Shown here: positions 1-8,979 of the stretch, piece by piece
How the letters are laid out: every line of letters starts with the position of its first letter
How positions within the stretch are numbered: the stretch's first letter is position 1
Origin: Lutispora thermophila DSM 19022
GTDB lineage: Bacteria > Bacillota > Clostridia > Lutisporales > Lutisporaceae
Direction of reading: 5' to 3'
NCBI RefSeq assembly: GCF_900142105.1
Contig: NZ_FQZS01000008.1
Coordinates: 1 to 64,000, forward strand
Length of the DNA stretch: 64,000 bases
Translations under genes and position numbers: made by a program
The notes under the pieces: generated by a model
The model's input: only the letters and a program-made list of their open reading frames with translations
The model's database searches: none
What the model was told of the DNA's origin: nothing

Positions 1-120
1 AAGTATCTATAAAAGGTATATGCTAGTACAATAAATTCTATTGAACCGCCGTATACCGAACGGTACGTACGGTGGTGTGAGAGGTCGGTAGGTGAAATAA
101 TCACCTACCTCCTACTCGAT
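1..120 (+). mobile_element. Group II intron, 3' end (domains V and VI), partial
   Basis: This is the 3' end of a self-splicing retroelement whose body lies upstream of the window. Positions 43-76 fold as a 34-nt domain V: ACCGCCGTA (45-53) pairs with TACGGTGGT (68-76), TACC (54-57) pairs with GGTA (62-65), the loop is GAAC, and CG at 66-67 is the two-base bulge. The triad position reads C47-G48-C49 with a G-U wobble (G48 with U73), which fits bacterial class C introns. Domain VI follows as a hairpin (GGTAGGTGA 87-95 with TCACCTACC 101-109), and the intron ends at CTCGAT (115-120). The downstream exon begins with a T-run, typical of class C insertion next to terminator-like sites. The class assignment rests on these features only. 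Confidence 0.85.
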
Positions 121-1414
121 TTTTTCTCTTTAAATAATAAAATACAGGAAGGCCCACCAAAGCTATACATATCCCGATTATTGAGTTTAATGGCTCAGAT
201 ATTATGGTGCTGTATATGATATAGATTCCTCCCAGTATTCCCACAATAGGAGTTATGGGATAGAGAGGTACTTTATAGGGCCTTCTGTCTACAGGCACCC
301 TTTTTCTCAATATGAATATGCTAAATACACCCATTACAAAGAATATCCAAAGAACAAATACCAGCAAATCCGTCAGAGTGTTGAAGGTTCCTGAAAAAAT
401 ATAAGCTATAGCTATAATACCCTCAATTATAAGGGCGTTGGCAGGGGTCCCGAAGCTTTCATGTATCTTTGCCAGAAAATCTGAGCAGGGAAGCTGTTTT
501 CTTTCTCCCATGGCAAGGGGCACACGAGCGCCTGTCATTATATAGCCGTTCATGGCACCAAATACAGATATCATAATACCTGCCGTTATCAATGAAGCGC
601 CTGCGTTTCCGAATATCTCAATGGCAATATCAGATACAGGTCTGGTTGATGCAGCGATTTTTTCTATTGGCATTACATTGAGCATTGCGATGTTCATCAA
701 GGCATATATTAATGTAACCGTTGAAACTCCCAAAACTATGGCTCTAGGCATTTCTTTTGCAGGGTTTTTAAGCTCTCCTGCCATGTTTGTAACACCCAGC
801 CAACCGTCATAGGCCCACAAGGTGCCCAGTATTGCAGCTCCAAAACCGACTCCTTCTGTTATTACAGGTATAGATCGGAAATCATGGGCTGTCCCCTTTA
901 TCAAACCAAAAATGACAATCCCTGCAATGGGAATGAGCTTTCCTATAGTTGATATGACTTGAATAATTCCACCGTATTTTGTGGATATTATGTTCATTAT
1001 TATCACAAATACCAATATAGCAATTGCCAATAATTTCTGCTGAAATTCAGTCATGGGTATAAAGAATGCGGAGTAAGTGGCAAAGGCTATTGCCAATGCT
1101 GCCCCTGAAGCGGGATAGGATATTACTGTCTGGACCCAGCCCAACATGAATCCCCATACTTCTCCGTATAATTCTTCAAGATAAACATATAGGCCTCCTG
1201 TCTTTGGAATGGAGGATGCAACTTCTCCCACTGTAAGGGCTGAAGCTAATGTTATAACACCTCCGGCAATCCAGGCCAGCACTCCCATCATTGGTGAGCC
1301 TGCATTGCTGAACACAATTCCAGGTTTGAGAAATATGCCGGAGCCTATTATCATGCCCACTACTAATGCTATTGCCTCCATAAATGTTACTGATTTCTTT
1401 AGGTTTTCTTCCAT
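101..1414 (-). CDS. steT: APC-family amino acid permease, SteT/LAT-like
   Basis: Predicted inner-membrane amino acid exchanger of the APC superfamily, 437 residues with about 12 membrane segments. The first segment carries GMIIGSGIFLKPG (residues 19-31), followed by the PKTGGLYVYLEE motif near residue 70 and the conserved KYGG, GKLIPI and AYDGW segments. Length and motifs match Bacillus SteT, the serine/threonine exchanger of the LAT family. The ATG is preceded by AGGAG at 1427-1431. The last residues (R-V-G-G-R-stop) are encoded by the intron that ends at 120, so the native C-terminus has been replaced after K-R-K-N. The membrane domain is complete, so function may survive. The true substrate cannot be told from sequence. 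Confidence 0.85.
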   Translation of the reverse strand: MEENLKKSVTFMEAIALVVGMIIGSGIFLKPGIVFSNAGSPMMGVLAWIAGGVITLASALTVGEVASSIPKTGGLYVYLEELYGEVWGFMLGWVQTVISYPASGAALAIAFATYSAFFIPMTEFQQKLLAIAILVFVIIMNIISTKYGGIIQVISTIGKLIPIAGIVIFGLIKGTAHDFRSIPVITEGVGFGAAILGTLWAYDGWLGVTNMAGELKNPAKEMPRAIVLGVSTVTLIYALMNIAMLNVMPIEKIAASTRPVSDIAIEIFGNAGASLITAGIMISVFGAMNGYIMTGARVPLAMGERKQLPCSDFLAKIHESFGTPANALIIEGIIAIAYIFSGTFNTLTDLLVFVLWIFFVMGVFSIFILRKRVPVDRRPYKVPLYPITPIVGILGGIYIIYSTIISEPLNSIIGICIALVGLPVFYYLKRKNRVGGR

Positions 1415-1569
1415 TGTTTCATCTCCTACGCAAGGATTATGCCTGCAATAATTAAAATTTTAAACATTATATGATTAGTATTAGTTGTGAAGATGCAACA
1501 TATGCAATGCTCCAATTGTAGGAGAAAATTACAGTTTTATTTTTAGCTTTTGAAGAATTCATTCTATAT

Positions 1570-1598
1570 TGACATCTGGTAAAATTACTAATATACTA
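1570..1598 (+). promoter_or_regulatory. Sigma-A promoter of the DUF6530 operon
   Basis: The sequence has TTGACA at 1570-1575, a 17-bp spacer and TATACT at 1593-1598, a near-consensus housekeeping promoter. It lies about 70 bp upstream of the first start codon of the three-gene operon and is the only good promoter in the 237-bp divergent intergenic region on this strand. Confidence 0.85.
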
Positions 1599-1610
1599 TA
1601 TTAGTAATTT
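1584..1610. promoter_or_regulatory. Perfect 27-bp palindrome over the -10 box (candidate operator)
   Basis: Two 13-bp arms, AATTACTAATATA and TATATTAGTAATT, flank one central C with no mismatch. The palindrome covers the -10 element and the start-site region of the promoter at 1570-1598. A repressor bound here would block RNA polymerase. There is no T-run and the arms are AT-only apart from one C/G pair each, so a terminator role is unlikely. No regulator gene is adjacent, so the binding protein is unknown. Confidence 0.75.
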
Positions 1611-1666
1611 AGTAAATAAATACATGAATAGAACAGTAATTAGGTTAGTATTTGGAGGTAGAAATT

Positions 1667-2146
1667 ATGAAGATACCAACAAACTTGAAGCATAAACCTG
1701 TCATAGTATCAGAAAACTATGAAAATGTAGATGGAAGATATGCATATAACACAGATGCCAAGGGCTTGTCATTGGGATTGGCCCAGTGGAACGACAGAGG
1801 AAAGGTAGATATTTCGGCCAAGGTATGGAGATACACTGGTGAGAAATGGTCAAGACAGTCTGAAGAATTGCCCTTGCATAGAGTATTAGATTTAGCAATA
1901 CTCGTTTGCAGAGCAAAGCTGTATTTCAGGGAAGCTTATCGCTATGAGAAGTTATATGATCAGGAAAACCCTGTAATAGACAGGGTTGGACTCCAGGGAG
2001 ATGCCATGACGGTGGCTGTATGCACAGACAACGAGAAGATTGATGAAGATATTAAGCTCTTCAGTCAGGCATTGAGCAATGATGATGAACTCATAAGCGA
2101 GAGGTTGTTCACTTTATCGAGAATATTGAAAGAGATGGGGTATTAG
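1667..2146 (+). CDS. DUF6530-like protein
   Basis: A 159-residue soluble protein with no signal peptide or membrane segment. The start is ATG 1667, eight bases after GGAGG (1654-1658); an upstream TTG at 1652 overlaps this ribosome-binding site and is less likely. The N-terminal half contains the conserved-looking stretch NYENVDGRYAYNTDAKGLSL and SAKVWRYTGEKWSRQSEELP, which I recognise as typical of the uncharacterised DUF6530 family; the C-terminal half is helical. It is the first gene of an operon with a DUF2087 protein (3 bp downstream) and a GIY-YIG protein. Function is unknown. Transcription probably depends on the promoter and palindrome at 1570-1610. Confidence 0.75.
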   Translation: MKIPTNLKHKPVIVSENYENVDGRYAYNTDAKGLSLGLAQWNDRGKVDISAKVWRYTGEKWSRQSEELPLHRVLDLAILVCRAKLYFREAYRYEKLYDQENPVIDRVGLQGDAMTVAVCTDNEKIDEDIKLFSQALSNDDELISERLFTLSRILKEMGY

Positions 2147-2149
2147 TTA

Positions 2150-2446
2150 ATGACTGATGAAAAGAAAAAAGTAAATATTTCACAATTTTTGGATCAGGAG
2201 GGTAAAATAAAGCAGTGGCCTGCAGCCAGCAAGACTAAGATAGCTGTAGTAGGCTACTTGGCCGATAAATTTGAAAGGGACAGAATCTATAATGAAAAGG
2301 AGGTCAATGAGATAATAAATAAATGGCATACCTTCAATGATTATTTTTTACTGAGAAGGTCCCTCATTGATTATAAGTATATGGGGAGAACCCCTAACGG
2401 AGCAGAATATTGGGTTACATCCAAGGATGAAGAAGGTGAAAACTGA
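2150..2446 (+). CDS. DUF2087 domain protein
   Basis: A 98-residue protein matching the small DUF2087 family over nearly its whole length: FLDQEGKIKQWPAASKTK, then YLADKFERDRIYNEKEVNEI, the WHTFNDYFLLRRSLIDY core, and a final R-T-x-N-G-x-x-Y-W-V. In other Firmicutes this domain also occurs at the C-terminus of DNA-binding transcriptional regulators, and its helix-rich, basic pattern is suggestive of a winged-helix-like fold, but its role is not established. The start ATG is 3 bp after the preceding stop, and its own stop shares one base with the next start (TGATG), so translation is probably coupled across the operon. Confidence 0.85.
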   Translation: MTDEKKKVNISQFLDQEGKIKQWPAASKTKIAVVGYLADKFERDRIYNEKEVNEIINKWHTFNDYFLLRRSLIDYKYMGRTPNGAEYWVTSKDEEGEN

Positions 2447-2796
2447 TGGACAGAAAGAAGGAGCTTAAGGAATGGTATAAACAGATGAAGCCTGATATGG
2501 GTATATTTATGATACGATGCAAAGCAAATAACAAATGCTATATTCAGGCAACTCCTGACTTGAGAGGTGTGATGAACGGCACTAAAGTTAGGTTGGGAGC
2601 TAATATGCATCCTTGCAGGGAATTGCAGAAGGAATGGAATGAATACGGTCAAGAGAATTTTGTTGTTGAGATACTTGAACATCTTGAGTATGACAAGGAT
2701 GAAACCAAGACGGATTATAAGGATGAGTTGGTGTTGTTGCATATGATTTGGGAAGAGAAACTGATTAATGAAGGCATGGAGCTATATAGGAAATAG
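2446..2796 (+). CDS. GIY-YIG nuclease family protein
   Basis: A 116-residue protein related to the GIY-YIG endonuclease fold. The expected first motif is seen as G-I-F-M-I at residues 19-23, followed by C-Y-I-Q-A-T-P (31-37) in place of the classic Y-I-G. The middle has N-M-H-P-C-R-E-L-Q-K-E-W-N-E-Y-G, with a conserved N-F-V-V-E-I-L strand after it. This diverged subfamily is often found beside DUF2087 genes. Whether the nuclease is active is uncertain because the second motif is not canonical. It is the last gene of the operon that starts at 1667 and overlaps the DUF2087 stop codon by one base. Confidence 0.75.
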   Translation: MDRKKELKEWYKQMKPDMGIFMIRCKANNKCYIQATPDLRGVMNGTKVRLGANMHPCRELQKEWNEYGQENFVVEILEHLEYDKDETKTDYKDELVLLHMIWEEKLINEGMELYRK

Positions 2797-2910
2797 GAAA
2801 GAAGGTTTGATAGATGATCATTATCAAAGAAGTAAATTTGGGTATGTTGTATTAAAGTATCGAGATGGCTATAACAAACACATTATCATATCTTTCCAAA
2901 GGAGTCTAAT

Positions 2911-5900
2911 ATGTATAGATTGAATATAGTCGATGAAGAAATATTACAAAATGTCTCTAATTTTAGTGTTTATGCAAGAGGTGTTAATTACTATCAAAGA
3001 GGCATGGTGAAAAATTTATATTTTGATGAGGAAGAAATGGTTCTTCAGGCTGATGTGCTGGGAAATGAAGAATACAGGGTGACAATTGAGTTTTTATATG
3101 ACGGCAGTTTAGGTGAGTGCCATTGTGATTGCCCTGCATTTGATGAGTATCAAGGGATATGCAAGCACATAGTAGCTGTTCTTAAAGCAGCTCAGAATAG
3201 CTTTGGCAAAGGTAAAAAAATAGATGAGAAAAGTAATATTTCAAATAAGGAGATATTCGATTTCTTTGAATCTATACATGCTTCGTTACCATTGAGAGAA
3301 ATAAAGTTGGAAGTTATTTTGGAAATAGGACATGGTTTCAAAAGAAATTTTATTTCAATGGAACTTCGAATAGGAGAAGACAGATTATATGTTGTCAAAA
3401 ATATCAAGGATTTTATTGAGAGAATCTACCGGAGAAAAGTAATAACCTTTGGCAAAAACTTTACATTTAATCCTAGGGAGCATTGCTTTTCAGAAGCAGA
3501 TAATGCAATTATCAAATTAGCAATAGAGCTCTATGAAAATGAGCAAGCGGCTATCGCTATAAATCCCTATTCATATAACAATGTCAGCAGCTTTAAAGGA
3601 AAAAAGCTTTATATATCCGATGCCATCTTGATGAGACTTTTTGATATACTGAAGACTAAACCCTTTACATTTAGGTTTGCTGATAGGGAGATGAAGAGTG
3701 TTAAGATAATTGAGGATGATATTCCTGTTAAATTTAGGCTTAATGCCAAGGGTGATAATCTGGCATTAGAAATGGATATAAAAGGGTTATTATATCCTCT
3801 TACTCGTGGAGGAGAGTATTTTTTCCATGAAGGAAACATATATAAACCTTCTGAAAAGCAGAGGCAGTCATTTATTCCATTTTTTAAATACATGATAGTA
3901 AAACAAAAAGAGGAATTAATATTTTCTTCAAATGAGAAGGAAAGATTCATTTCAGAAGTTCTGCCCTATTTGAGAAATGCGGGAGAAGTCTCTATAGATC
4001 CGAAGCTGGAGAAGAATTTCTATCAGCAGGAATTGTTATCCAAAGTATATTTTGACAAGCTGGATAAAGGAATTTCAGCAAGAGTGGAGTTTTGCTATGG
4101 AGAGGATACAATAGACCCATTTATTTTAAGAAAAGACATTTCGTCAAATGGCAGGATACTCATAAGGGATGTGGAAAAGGAAAGAACAATAATTGGACTT
4201 CTGGAAAAGGCAGAATTCAAAATAATGAAAGATAAAGTCTATCTTGAAGAAGAAGAGAAGATATTTTACTTTTTAAAGGATATACTTCCTGAACTGCAAC
4301 AGTTGTCAGAGGTGTACTATTCAGATGCCTTTAAAAGGATGACCATAAAGGACCCCCGTTCCTTTTCAGGGCGTGTAAGGCTCAATGAGAAATGGGATTT
4401 GCTTGAGTTTTCATTTAGTTTTGAGGGCGTAGATAGGGATGAGCTGGAAGATTTGTTCAATTCCATAAAAGAAAAAAAGAAATATCATCGATTAAAAGAC
4501 GGCTCCTTTGTGCCTCTTGAATCTTCCGAGATTATAGAAATATCAGAATTAATAGAGCATCTTCATATATCAGGCAGTGAGCTCAGAAATGAAACTTTGG
4601 AATTGTCCAAATATAGAGCTTTATACTTAGATAAAAAGCTTCGTGAAGCCAATTTGACAAATGTGGAGAGGAATATGCCTTTCAAGCAAATGGTGCAGAA
4701 TATCCTGGAGCCTAAGGATATGGATTTCCAAATTCCAAGAGATCTGGAAGGGGTGCTCAGGGATTACCAAAAAGTGGGGTACAGGTGGCTTAAAACCCTT
4801 GCGGTTTATGGTATGGGTGGAATTCTGGCAGACGACATGGGATTGGGCAAGACTTTGGAGGCTTTGGCATTTATGGCATCGGAGAAAAATCAAAACCATA
4901 AACCTGTACTTGTTGTAGCTCCTACTTCTCTCATATATAACTGGAAGGCAGAGGGGGAAAAGTTTGTACCATATATGAGGGTTACTGTCGTAACAGGTTC
5001 ACCTAAAGACAGGCTGAAGCTTTTGAAGGATGCAGACAGCGCTGATATCATTGTTACCTCATATCCTCTCATCCGGAGAGATATAGATTTATACAGGGAT
5101 ATGGAGTTTTCTTATTGTTTTTTGGATGAAGCCCAGCATATCAAGAATCCTGACTCTATAAACGCTAAGTCTGTGAAAAGCATAAAGGCAAAAGTTTTCT
5201 TCGCACTGACCGGAACACCTATTGAAAACTCGTTGACGGAACTGTGGTCCATATTTGATTTTATAATGCCTGGCTATCTGCTATCCCACAACAAGTTTGT
5301 AAATAAGTATGAGAAGCCTATAGTAAGAGAAAAAGATGAAAAAGCATTGAAAGAACTGAATAAGCAAATCAGTCCTTTTATACTGAGAAGAATGAAGAAG
5401 GATGTGCTGAAAGAACTGCCGGAGAAGATAGAAAGCAATATGATTTCAGAGTTGACGGAGGAGCAGAAGAAAATCTATTTGGCATATCTACAACAGGCCA
5501 GAGGGGAGATATCCAAGGAAATAGACAGTGTTGGCTTTGAAAAAAGTCAGATAAAAATACTGGCGGCCCTAACAAGGTTAAGGCAGATATGCTGTCATCC
5601 AGGGCTTTTTATTGATGGTTATAGAGGAGGAAGCGGAAAGTTGGAGATGTTGGAAGAATTGATTGGAACCGCTTTAGAAAGTGGGCACAGGATTCTGCTA
5701 TTTTCCCAATTTGCTTCCATGCTGCATATCATTAAGAGTTATCTGGAGAAAGAGAAGATAGATCATTTTCATTTGGATGGAACCACAAAGCCGGAGCTTA
5801 GGGAAAGAATGGTGCAATCTTTCAACAAAGGCCAAGGAAAGGTTTTCCTCATATCACTGAAAGCCGGAGGGACAGGGCTTAATCTTACAGGAGCAGACAT

Positions 5901-6144
5901 GGTTATTCATTATGATCCTTGGTGGAACCCTGCTGTGGAGGACCAAGCCACAGACAGAGCTTACAGAATCGGACAGAAAAATGTTGTTCAGGTTATAAAG
6001 CTTATTACTCGTGGAACCATAGAAGAAAAGGTATATGAACTGCAGCAGAAGAAAAAAGAAATGATAGAAGCGGTGATTCAGCCTGGGGAAACAATGATTA
6101 CTAAGATGAACCAGCAGGAAATAATGGATCTGTTCACTCTATAG
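2911..6144 (+). CDS. SNF2-family DEAD/DEAH helicase with SWIM zinc finger
   Basis: A 1077-residue ATP-dependent DNA translocase. An N-terminal SWIM zinc finger shows C72-x-C74 and C84-x-H86. A long SNF2-associated middle region follows, then the SNF2 ATPase: the Walker A motif DDMGLGKT near residue 642, DEAQH near 739, LTGTPIENSLTELW near 766, and the C-terminal helicase motif ATDRAYRIGQ near 1012. Length and order match the bacterial SNF2 helicases of Firmicutes (YwqA/HepA-type), which remodel protein-DNA complexes or help transcription recycling. ATG is preceded by AAAGGAG. It is separated from the upstream operon by 114 bp and probably has its own promoter. Confidence 0.92.
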   Translation: MYRLNIVDEEILQNVSNFSVYARGVNYYQRGMVKNLYFDEEEMVLQADVLGNEEYRVTIEFLYDGSLGECHCDCPAFDEYQGICKHIVAVLKAAQNSFGKGKKIDEKSNISNKEIFDFFESIHASLPLREIKLEVILEIGHGFKRNFISMELRIGEDRLYVVKNIKDFIERIYRRKVITFGKNFTFNPREHCFSEADNAIIKLAIELYENEQAAIAINPYSYNNVSSFKGKKLYISDAILMRLFDILKTKPFTFRFADREMKSVKIIEDDIPVKFRLNAKGDNLALEMDIKGLLYPLTRGGEYFFHEGNIYKPSEKQRQSFIPFFKYMIVKQKEELIFSSNEKERFISEVLPYLRNAGEVSIDPKLEKNFYQQELLSKVYFDKLDKGISARVEFCYGEDTIDPFILRKDISSNGRILIRDVEKERTIIGLLEKAEFKIMKDKVYLEEEEKIFYFLKDILPELQQLSEVYYSDAFKRMTIKDPRSFSGRVRLNEKWDLLEFSFSFEGVDRDELEDLFNSIKEKKKYHRLKDGSFVPLESSEIIEISELIEHLHISGSELRNETLELSKYRALYLDKKLREANLTNVERNMPFKQMVQNILEPKDMDFQIPRDLEGVLRDYQKVGYRWLKTLAVYGMGGILADDMGLGKTLEALAFMASEKNQNHKPVLVVAPTSLIYNWKAEGEKFVPYMRVTVVTGSPKDRLKLLKDADSADIIVTSYPLIRRDIDLYRDMEFSYCFLDEAQHIKNPDSINAKSVKSIKAKVFFALTGTPIENSLTELWSIFDFIMPGYLLSHNKFVNKYEKPIVREKDEKALKELNKQISPFILRRMKKDVLKELPEKIESNMISELTEEQKKIYLAYLQQARGEISKEIDSVGFEKSQIKILAALTRLRQICCHPGLFIDGYRGGSGKLEMLEELIGTALESGHRILLFSQFASMLHIIKSYLEKEKIDHFHLDGTTKPELRERMVQSFNKGQGKVFLISLKAGGTGLNLTGADMVIHYDPWWNPAVEDQATDRAYRIGQKNVVQVIKLITRGTIEEKVYELQQKKKEMIEAVIQPGETMITKMNQQEIMDLFTL

Positions 6145-6349
6145 GTAAATGGTATAAGAAATATTGTATTGATAGAAAAGCAGGAAATAATGCCGTAAGA
6201 AATGTAGCAGCTATTCTGGTAACATAATAAGGTATCAATATAGTATAGTTTCAATTAAGAGAAAAAACAGAGATGCTTCATGGTGGAATTTTGCTTATGG
6301 AAGCTCAACTTAGGAGTCAGATATTATATTATTAATATATTTTGTATAC

Positions 6350-6378
6350 ATGACAATTTCCATATATAAAGGTATAAT
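6350..6378 (+). promoter_or_regulatory. Probable sigma-A promoter of the pyrophosphatase gene
   Basis: ATGACA at 6350-6355 and TATAAT at 6373-6378 are separated by 17 bp and lie about 60 bp upstream of the start at 6441. The rest of the 296-bp intergenic stretch (6145-6440) shows nothing recognisable. Confidence 0.6.
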
Positions 6379-6440
6379 ATAAAATAATTATGCCTATGGG
6401 GCTGAATGTATATTACATAGAGTGAGAGTGGGAGATAGAT

Positions 6441-8054
6441 ATGGATACATTTGTTTTTGGACACAAGAACCCGGATACGGACTCGGTGGCTTCAGCCATT
6501 GCCTTATCTTACTTAAAAAATGGGACAGGCTATGATACCATGCCGGGTGTACTGGGAGAGTTAAACAATGAATCAAAATTTGTATTGAGTTATTTTAATA
6601 TACCGGAACCTCAACTTATCAATAATGTAAAGACTCAAGTGATGGATTTGGATTATGAGAGAATAGAGCCCATACCCCTAAATACATCAATCCGACAAGC
6701 ATATAGAATAATGGATGAAAACAATATAAAAACCCTTCCCATAGTTGATGAACATAATCATTTGTTAGGTATAATTACAATGAAGGATATTGCCATGGGT
6801 CTAATAAAAGGTGACTTTTATAGCCTTGACACCTATTTGGATAATATAGTAAAGGATTTGGATGGTGAGATTCTGTCCAAGGGTAATGATAGAGTAAAGG
6901 GAAGAATTAGGGTGCTGGCTTTATATGAAGAGTCCCTAAGAGGAATTATTCAAAAAGGAGACATAATAATAGTCGGGGATCGGTATGCGGTTATTGAACA
7001 AGCTATAAGAGCGGATGTACAGCTAATCTTGATCACTGGCAATAAGAAGATACCTCAAAAATATATAGATGAGGCTAGTGCTAAATCAATAGGAATAGTA
7101 AAGGTTCCAATGGATACATATACTGTGTCTAAGCTAATATGTCAGTGCAACACTGTAGAATCCATAATGAAGTCTAAAAATATAATAAAATTTTATGAAA
7201 AAGAATATCTGGAAGACATACAAGAAGAAATGATCCATACGAACTACAGGTACTTTCCTGTAGTTGATGAAAATCAGCTTTTTTTGGGGTTCATAGGAAG
7301 AAAACATATAATGACCCCAAATAAAAAGAAGGTTATATTGGTAGACCATAATGAATATGATCAGAGTGTTGAAGGCTTACATGAAGCGGAAATATTGGAA
7401 ATAGTTGATCACCATAAGATAGGAGATATATCTACATCAATGCCCATAAGTTTCAGAAATATGCCTGTAGGAAGCACCTGCACCATAGTTTATAATATGT
7501 TCAGGGAAATTGGAATAGAAATTCCCTATGATATAGCTGGATTGATGCTATCGGGAATCATATCGGATACATTGCTTTTTAAGTCACCGACAACAACAAA
7601 TATGGACAGGAAAGCAGCAGATGAATTAAATGAAATTGTGAGGTTGGATTTAGAGTCCTATTCCATGAATATGTTCAGGGCAGGGACTTCTTTGGAAGGC
7701 TATAGCATAGGAGAGATATTCTACAGGGATTTTAAGGATTTCCATATGGAAATGGGAAGAGTAGGTATAGGGCAAGTGTTTACTCTGGATATTGATAGTG
7801 TATTCAGCCGCAAGGAGGAATTTATTAATTTTATTGATAAGGTTTACACAGATAAAGAATATTATCTTACCCTTCTATTGATTACTGATATAATAAAGGA
7901 AGGTTCCTATCTCTTATTTAGGAGCTCAAACTCAAGTATTATAACATTATCCTTTAATGTAGAAGCATGTCAAGGAGTGTTTGTAAAGGATTTGGTATCA
8001 AGGAAGAAACAGGTTATACCTAGGATTGCTGAGGCTATGAGAATGTTGAAATAG
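6441..8054 (+). CDS. ppaC: Manganese-dependent inorganic pyrophosphatase with CBS and DRTGG domains
   Basis: A family II (DHH) pyrophosphatase of 537 residues, predicted to hydrolyse PPi to phosphate in the cytoplasm. The N-terminal metal-binding motif is GHKNPDTDS (residues 7-15). The DHH domain is interrupted by an insert of two CBS motifs flanking a DRTGG-like region (about residues 65-290). The DHH domain resumes with VDHNEYDQS near 299 and the diagnostic VDHH near 321, and a DHHA2 domain forms the C-terminus. Family members with this insert are regulated by adenine nucleotides that bind the CBS pair. It starts at ATG 6441 after GGGAG. It appears monocistronic. Confidence 0.9.
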   Translation: MDTFVFGHKNPDTDSVASAIALSYLKNGTGYDTMPGVLGELNNESKFVLSYFNIPEPQLINNVKTQVMDLDYERIEPIPLNTSIRQAYRIMDENNIKTLPIVDEHNHLLGIITMKDIAMGLIKGDFYSLDTYLDNIVKDLDGEILSKGNDRVKGRIRVLALYEESLRGIIQKGDIIIVGDRYAVIEQAIRADVQLILITGNKKIPQKYIDEASAKSIGIVKVPMDTYTVSKLICQCNTVESIMKSKNIIKFYEKEYLEDIQEEMIHTNYRYFPVVDENQLFLGFIGRKHIMTPNKKKVILVDHNEYDQSVEGLHEAEILEIVDHHKIGDISTSMPISFRNMPVGSTCTIVYNMFREIGIEIPYDIAGLMLSGIISDTLLFKSPTTTNMDRKAADELNEIVRLDLESYSMNMFRAGTSLEGYSIGEIFYRDFKDFHMEMGRVGIGQVFTLDIDSVFSRKEEFINFIDKVYTDKEYYLTLLLITDIIKEGSYLLFRSSNSSIITLSFNVEACQGVFVKDLVSRKKQVIPRIAEAMRMLK

Positions 8055-8127
8055 TGAATTTCTATCCATTACATTTCTGCATAAAAGAGTATAATAATAA
8101 ATAAGGCGTGACTAGGAGGTGACGTTT

Positions 8128-8901
8128 ATGGAAGAAATAAGAAACAAGAAGGGTTTCATATGTGATATGGATGGTGTTATATATCATGGAGATTCTCTTC
8201 TTCCGGGAGCAAAGGAGTTTGTAGAGTGGCTAAAAGCTGAAAATAAAGAGTTTCTTTTTCTCACAAACAATGCTTCAAAAACTCCAAGGGAGTTGAAGCA
8301 GAAGCTGGAAAGGTTAGATATATATGTTGATGAGAAGCATTTTTATACAAGTGCACTGGCAACTGCGTATTTTTTGAAAACTCAGGCACCGGGTTGCAGT
8401 GTATATGTAATAGGTGATGCGGGGCTTTACAATGCATTATATAATGTAGATATAACCATAAATGATGTAAATCCTGATTATGTAGTGGTAGGTGAAACAA
8501 GAAGCTACAACTACGACAGTCTATTAAGAGCTGTGAAGCTGGTGAATAACGGAGCAAGGCTTATTGGAACAAATTATGATATGACAGGTCCTTCAGAAGA
8601 TGGAATAATTCCAGCAACTCGAGCTCTTATTTCCCCCATTGAAATGGCAACAGGGAAGCATGCTTATTTTGTCGGAAAACCTAATCCTCTTATGATGAGA
8701 ACGGGCCTAAAGCTCTTAGGCTGCAAAAGCGAAGATACGGTTATAATAGGAGACAGGATGGATACGGACATAATATCCGGTATAGAGGCAGAAATTGATA
8801 CCGTATTGGTGCTGAGCGGAGTCAGCAATGAAAATACACCCTACGAGTTTGCATACAGACCTAAATATATATTGCAAGGAGTAGGAGATATATTAGGTTA
8901 A
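8128..8901 (+). CDS. HAD-IIA family phosphatase (NagD-like)
   Basis: A 257-residue cytoplasmic phosphatase of the HAD superfamily, subclass IIA. Motif I is CDMDGVIYHGD with the nucleophile Asp13 and acid Asp15, motif II is FLTNNAS, and motif IV is IIGDRMDTDI near residue 210. The substrate of NagD-like enzymes varies (nucleotides, sugar phosphates, glycerol phosphate) and cannot be read here. The start is ATG 8128, eight bases after AGGAGG (8114-8119); the in-frame GTG at 8119 lies inside the ribosome-binding site and is unlikely. A strong terminator follows 22 bp after the stop. Confidence 0.9.
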   Translation: MEEIRNKKGFICDMDGVIYHGDSLLPGAKEFVEWLKAENKEFLFLTNNASKTPRELKQKLERLDIYVDEKHFYTSALATAYFLKTQAPGCSVYVIGDAGLYNALYNVDITINDVNPDYVVVGETRSYNYDSLLRAVKLVNNGARLIGTNYDMTGPSEDGIIPATRALISPIEMATGKHAYFVGKPNPLMMRTGLKLLGCKSEDTVIIGDRMDTDIISGIEAEIDTVLVLSGVSNENTPYEFAYRPKYILQGVGDILG

Positions 8902-8922
8902 AGCTGTAAAGATGTAGAAACG

Positions 8923-8951
8923 AAGAGACCATATATGGTCTCTTTATTTTT
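8923..8951 (+). terminator. Rho-independent terminator after the HAD phosphatase
   Basis: The 22-bp perfect palindrome at 8923-8944 (arms AAGAGACCATA and TATGGTCTCTT) is followed by a T-rich tail (TTTATTTTT). Confidence 0.85.
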
Positions 8952-8979
8952 GCGTGCGTCCAGCAAAGCTGGACCACAT

